Source: Rikenella microfusus
Lineage (GTDB): Bacteria > Bacteroidota > Bacteroidia > Bacteroidales > SZUA-534
Length of the DNA stretch: 5,981 nucleotides
Direction: 5' to 3'
Assembly: GCA_020719105.1 (NCBI GenBank)
Contig: DYQV01000164.1
Span: 1 to 5,981, forward strand
Below the pieces are notes generated by a model that was given only the letters and a program-made list of their open reading frames with translations, did no database searches and was not told where the DNA came from. A program made the position numbers and the translations under genes. How positions within the stretch are numbered: position 1 is the first letter of the stretch; every line of letters begins with the position of its first letter. Positions 5,775 through 5,981 of the stretch are shown piece by piece.

Positions 5775-5931
5775 ATATGAGATTCTTCGCTACACTTCGT
5801 TACGCTCAGAATGACAGTGGTTTAGTATTTTTAGGAGGGGGTAAGCGGCGGCTTCGCCGCCGCTTACCCCCTCCTTCCTTGTTACATACTGCAAAGACAG
5901 TCATTCTGAGCGATAGCGAAGAATCTCATAT
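5775..5931. repeat. Nested palindromic repeat element (GAGATTCTTCGCT/CAGAATGAC arms)
   Basis: The outer arms ATATGAGATTCTTCGCTA (5775-5792) and 5914-5931 are exact inverse complements over 18 nt. A second block CGCTCAGAATGAC (5803-5815) pairs exactly with 5900-5912. The left arm carries 10 extra nt between the blocks (5793-5802), itself a near-repeat of TTCGCTACAC-type sequence. From memory, arms of the form 'TCATTCTGAGCGAAGCGAAGAATCTCA' are a widespread intergenic repeat in Bacteroidota and some other phyla. Their translation yields spurious peptides with VILSDSEESH or MRFFATLR, exactly what the frame at 5777-5968 would give, so that frame is not a gene. The element is probably a MITE-like or REP-like unit, here around a GC-rich hairpin. 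Confidence 0.75.
5833..5875. repeat. GC-rich perfect hairpin, 20-bp stem
   Basis: Positions 5833-5852 and 5856-5875 are perfectly complementary around a TTC loop, with arm core AAGCGGCGGC/GCCGCCGCTT and outer GGAGGGGG/CCCCCTCC. It is by far the most GC-rich stretch of an AT-rich window and sits near the centre of the inverted-repeat element. It could stop transcription of the operon ending at 5722, but no T-run follows on either strand, so a repeat or mobile-element role is preferred. Confidence 0.8.
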
Positions 5932-5941
5932 TTTTTGTCGG

Positions 5942-5974
5942 TTACTAATGTTAAATAATATCCGTTAACCCGCT
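5942..5974. repeat. Right copy of an imperfect direct repeat flanking the palindromic element
   Basis: Partner of 5724-5760, beginning TTACTAATGTTAAATAAT and ending TTAACCCGCT. See that entry for the comparison. The window ends 7 nt later, so further extension of the similarity to the right cannot be judged. Confidence 0.35.
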
Positions 5975-5981
5975 TTATTCA

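Noticed and set aside
5777..5968. Open frame of 63 codons through the terminal palindrome
   Set aside because: It encodes MRFFATLRYAQND and VILSDSEESH, the usual spurious translation of this repeat, and Arg/Pro stretches from the GC-rich hairpin.

Overview
The window looks like a chromosomal piece of a Bacteroidota (Bacteroidetes) genome. The DNA is AT-rich and start codons lack clear Shine-Dalgarno sequences. The one usable promoter-like site fits the Bacteroidota -7 box (TAnnTTTG) rather than TATAAT. The proteins are of types common in that phylum: an inserted-loop family I pyrophosphatase, DUF4190- and DUF2752-like membrane proteins, a MORN_2/YwqK-type lipoprotein, and a short SpoU/TrmH methylase beginning MRKLKNEEL. 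All genes lie on the + strand. Placement below phylum is not supported.

Region by region. (1) 1-1961: a promoter-like site, then inorganic pyrophosphatase (ppa) and, 4 nt later, a membrane-anchored serine hydrolase of the beta-lactamase/PBP4* fold. A terminator-like hairpin with a T-rich tail lies inside the first codons of the hydrolase. (2) 1962-2382: a 421-bp stretch without a credible gene. It holds a compact element of about 260 bp with 14-bp terminal inverted repeats, six short perfect hairpins and a 15-bp internal long-range stem. (3) 2383-3331: a DUF4190-like two-TM protein overlapping by 17 nt a DUF2752-like membrane protein that has lost the family's CxxC cysteines. A textbook intrinsic terminator shape again lies inside the start of the downstream gene. 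(4) 3391-5722: a MORN-repeat lipoprotein, arginine deiminase and an RNA 2'-O-methyltransferase of the TrmH family, closely spaced and probably one operon. (5) 5723-5981: no gene. It holds a nested palindromic repeat: arms of the 'GAGATTCTTCGCT...CAGAATGAC' type around a GC-rich perfect 20-bp hairpin, flanked by an imperfect direct repeat.

The genes are mostly housekeeping or cell-envelope functions without one shared pathway. The two parts least explained by ordinary annotation are the multi-hairpin element at 2021-2281 and the pair of terminator-like hairpins embedded in the first membrane-segment codons of downstream genes. I see no defence system, CRISPR array, tRNA, rRNA or autonomous transposase.
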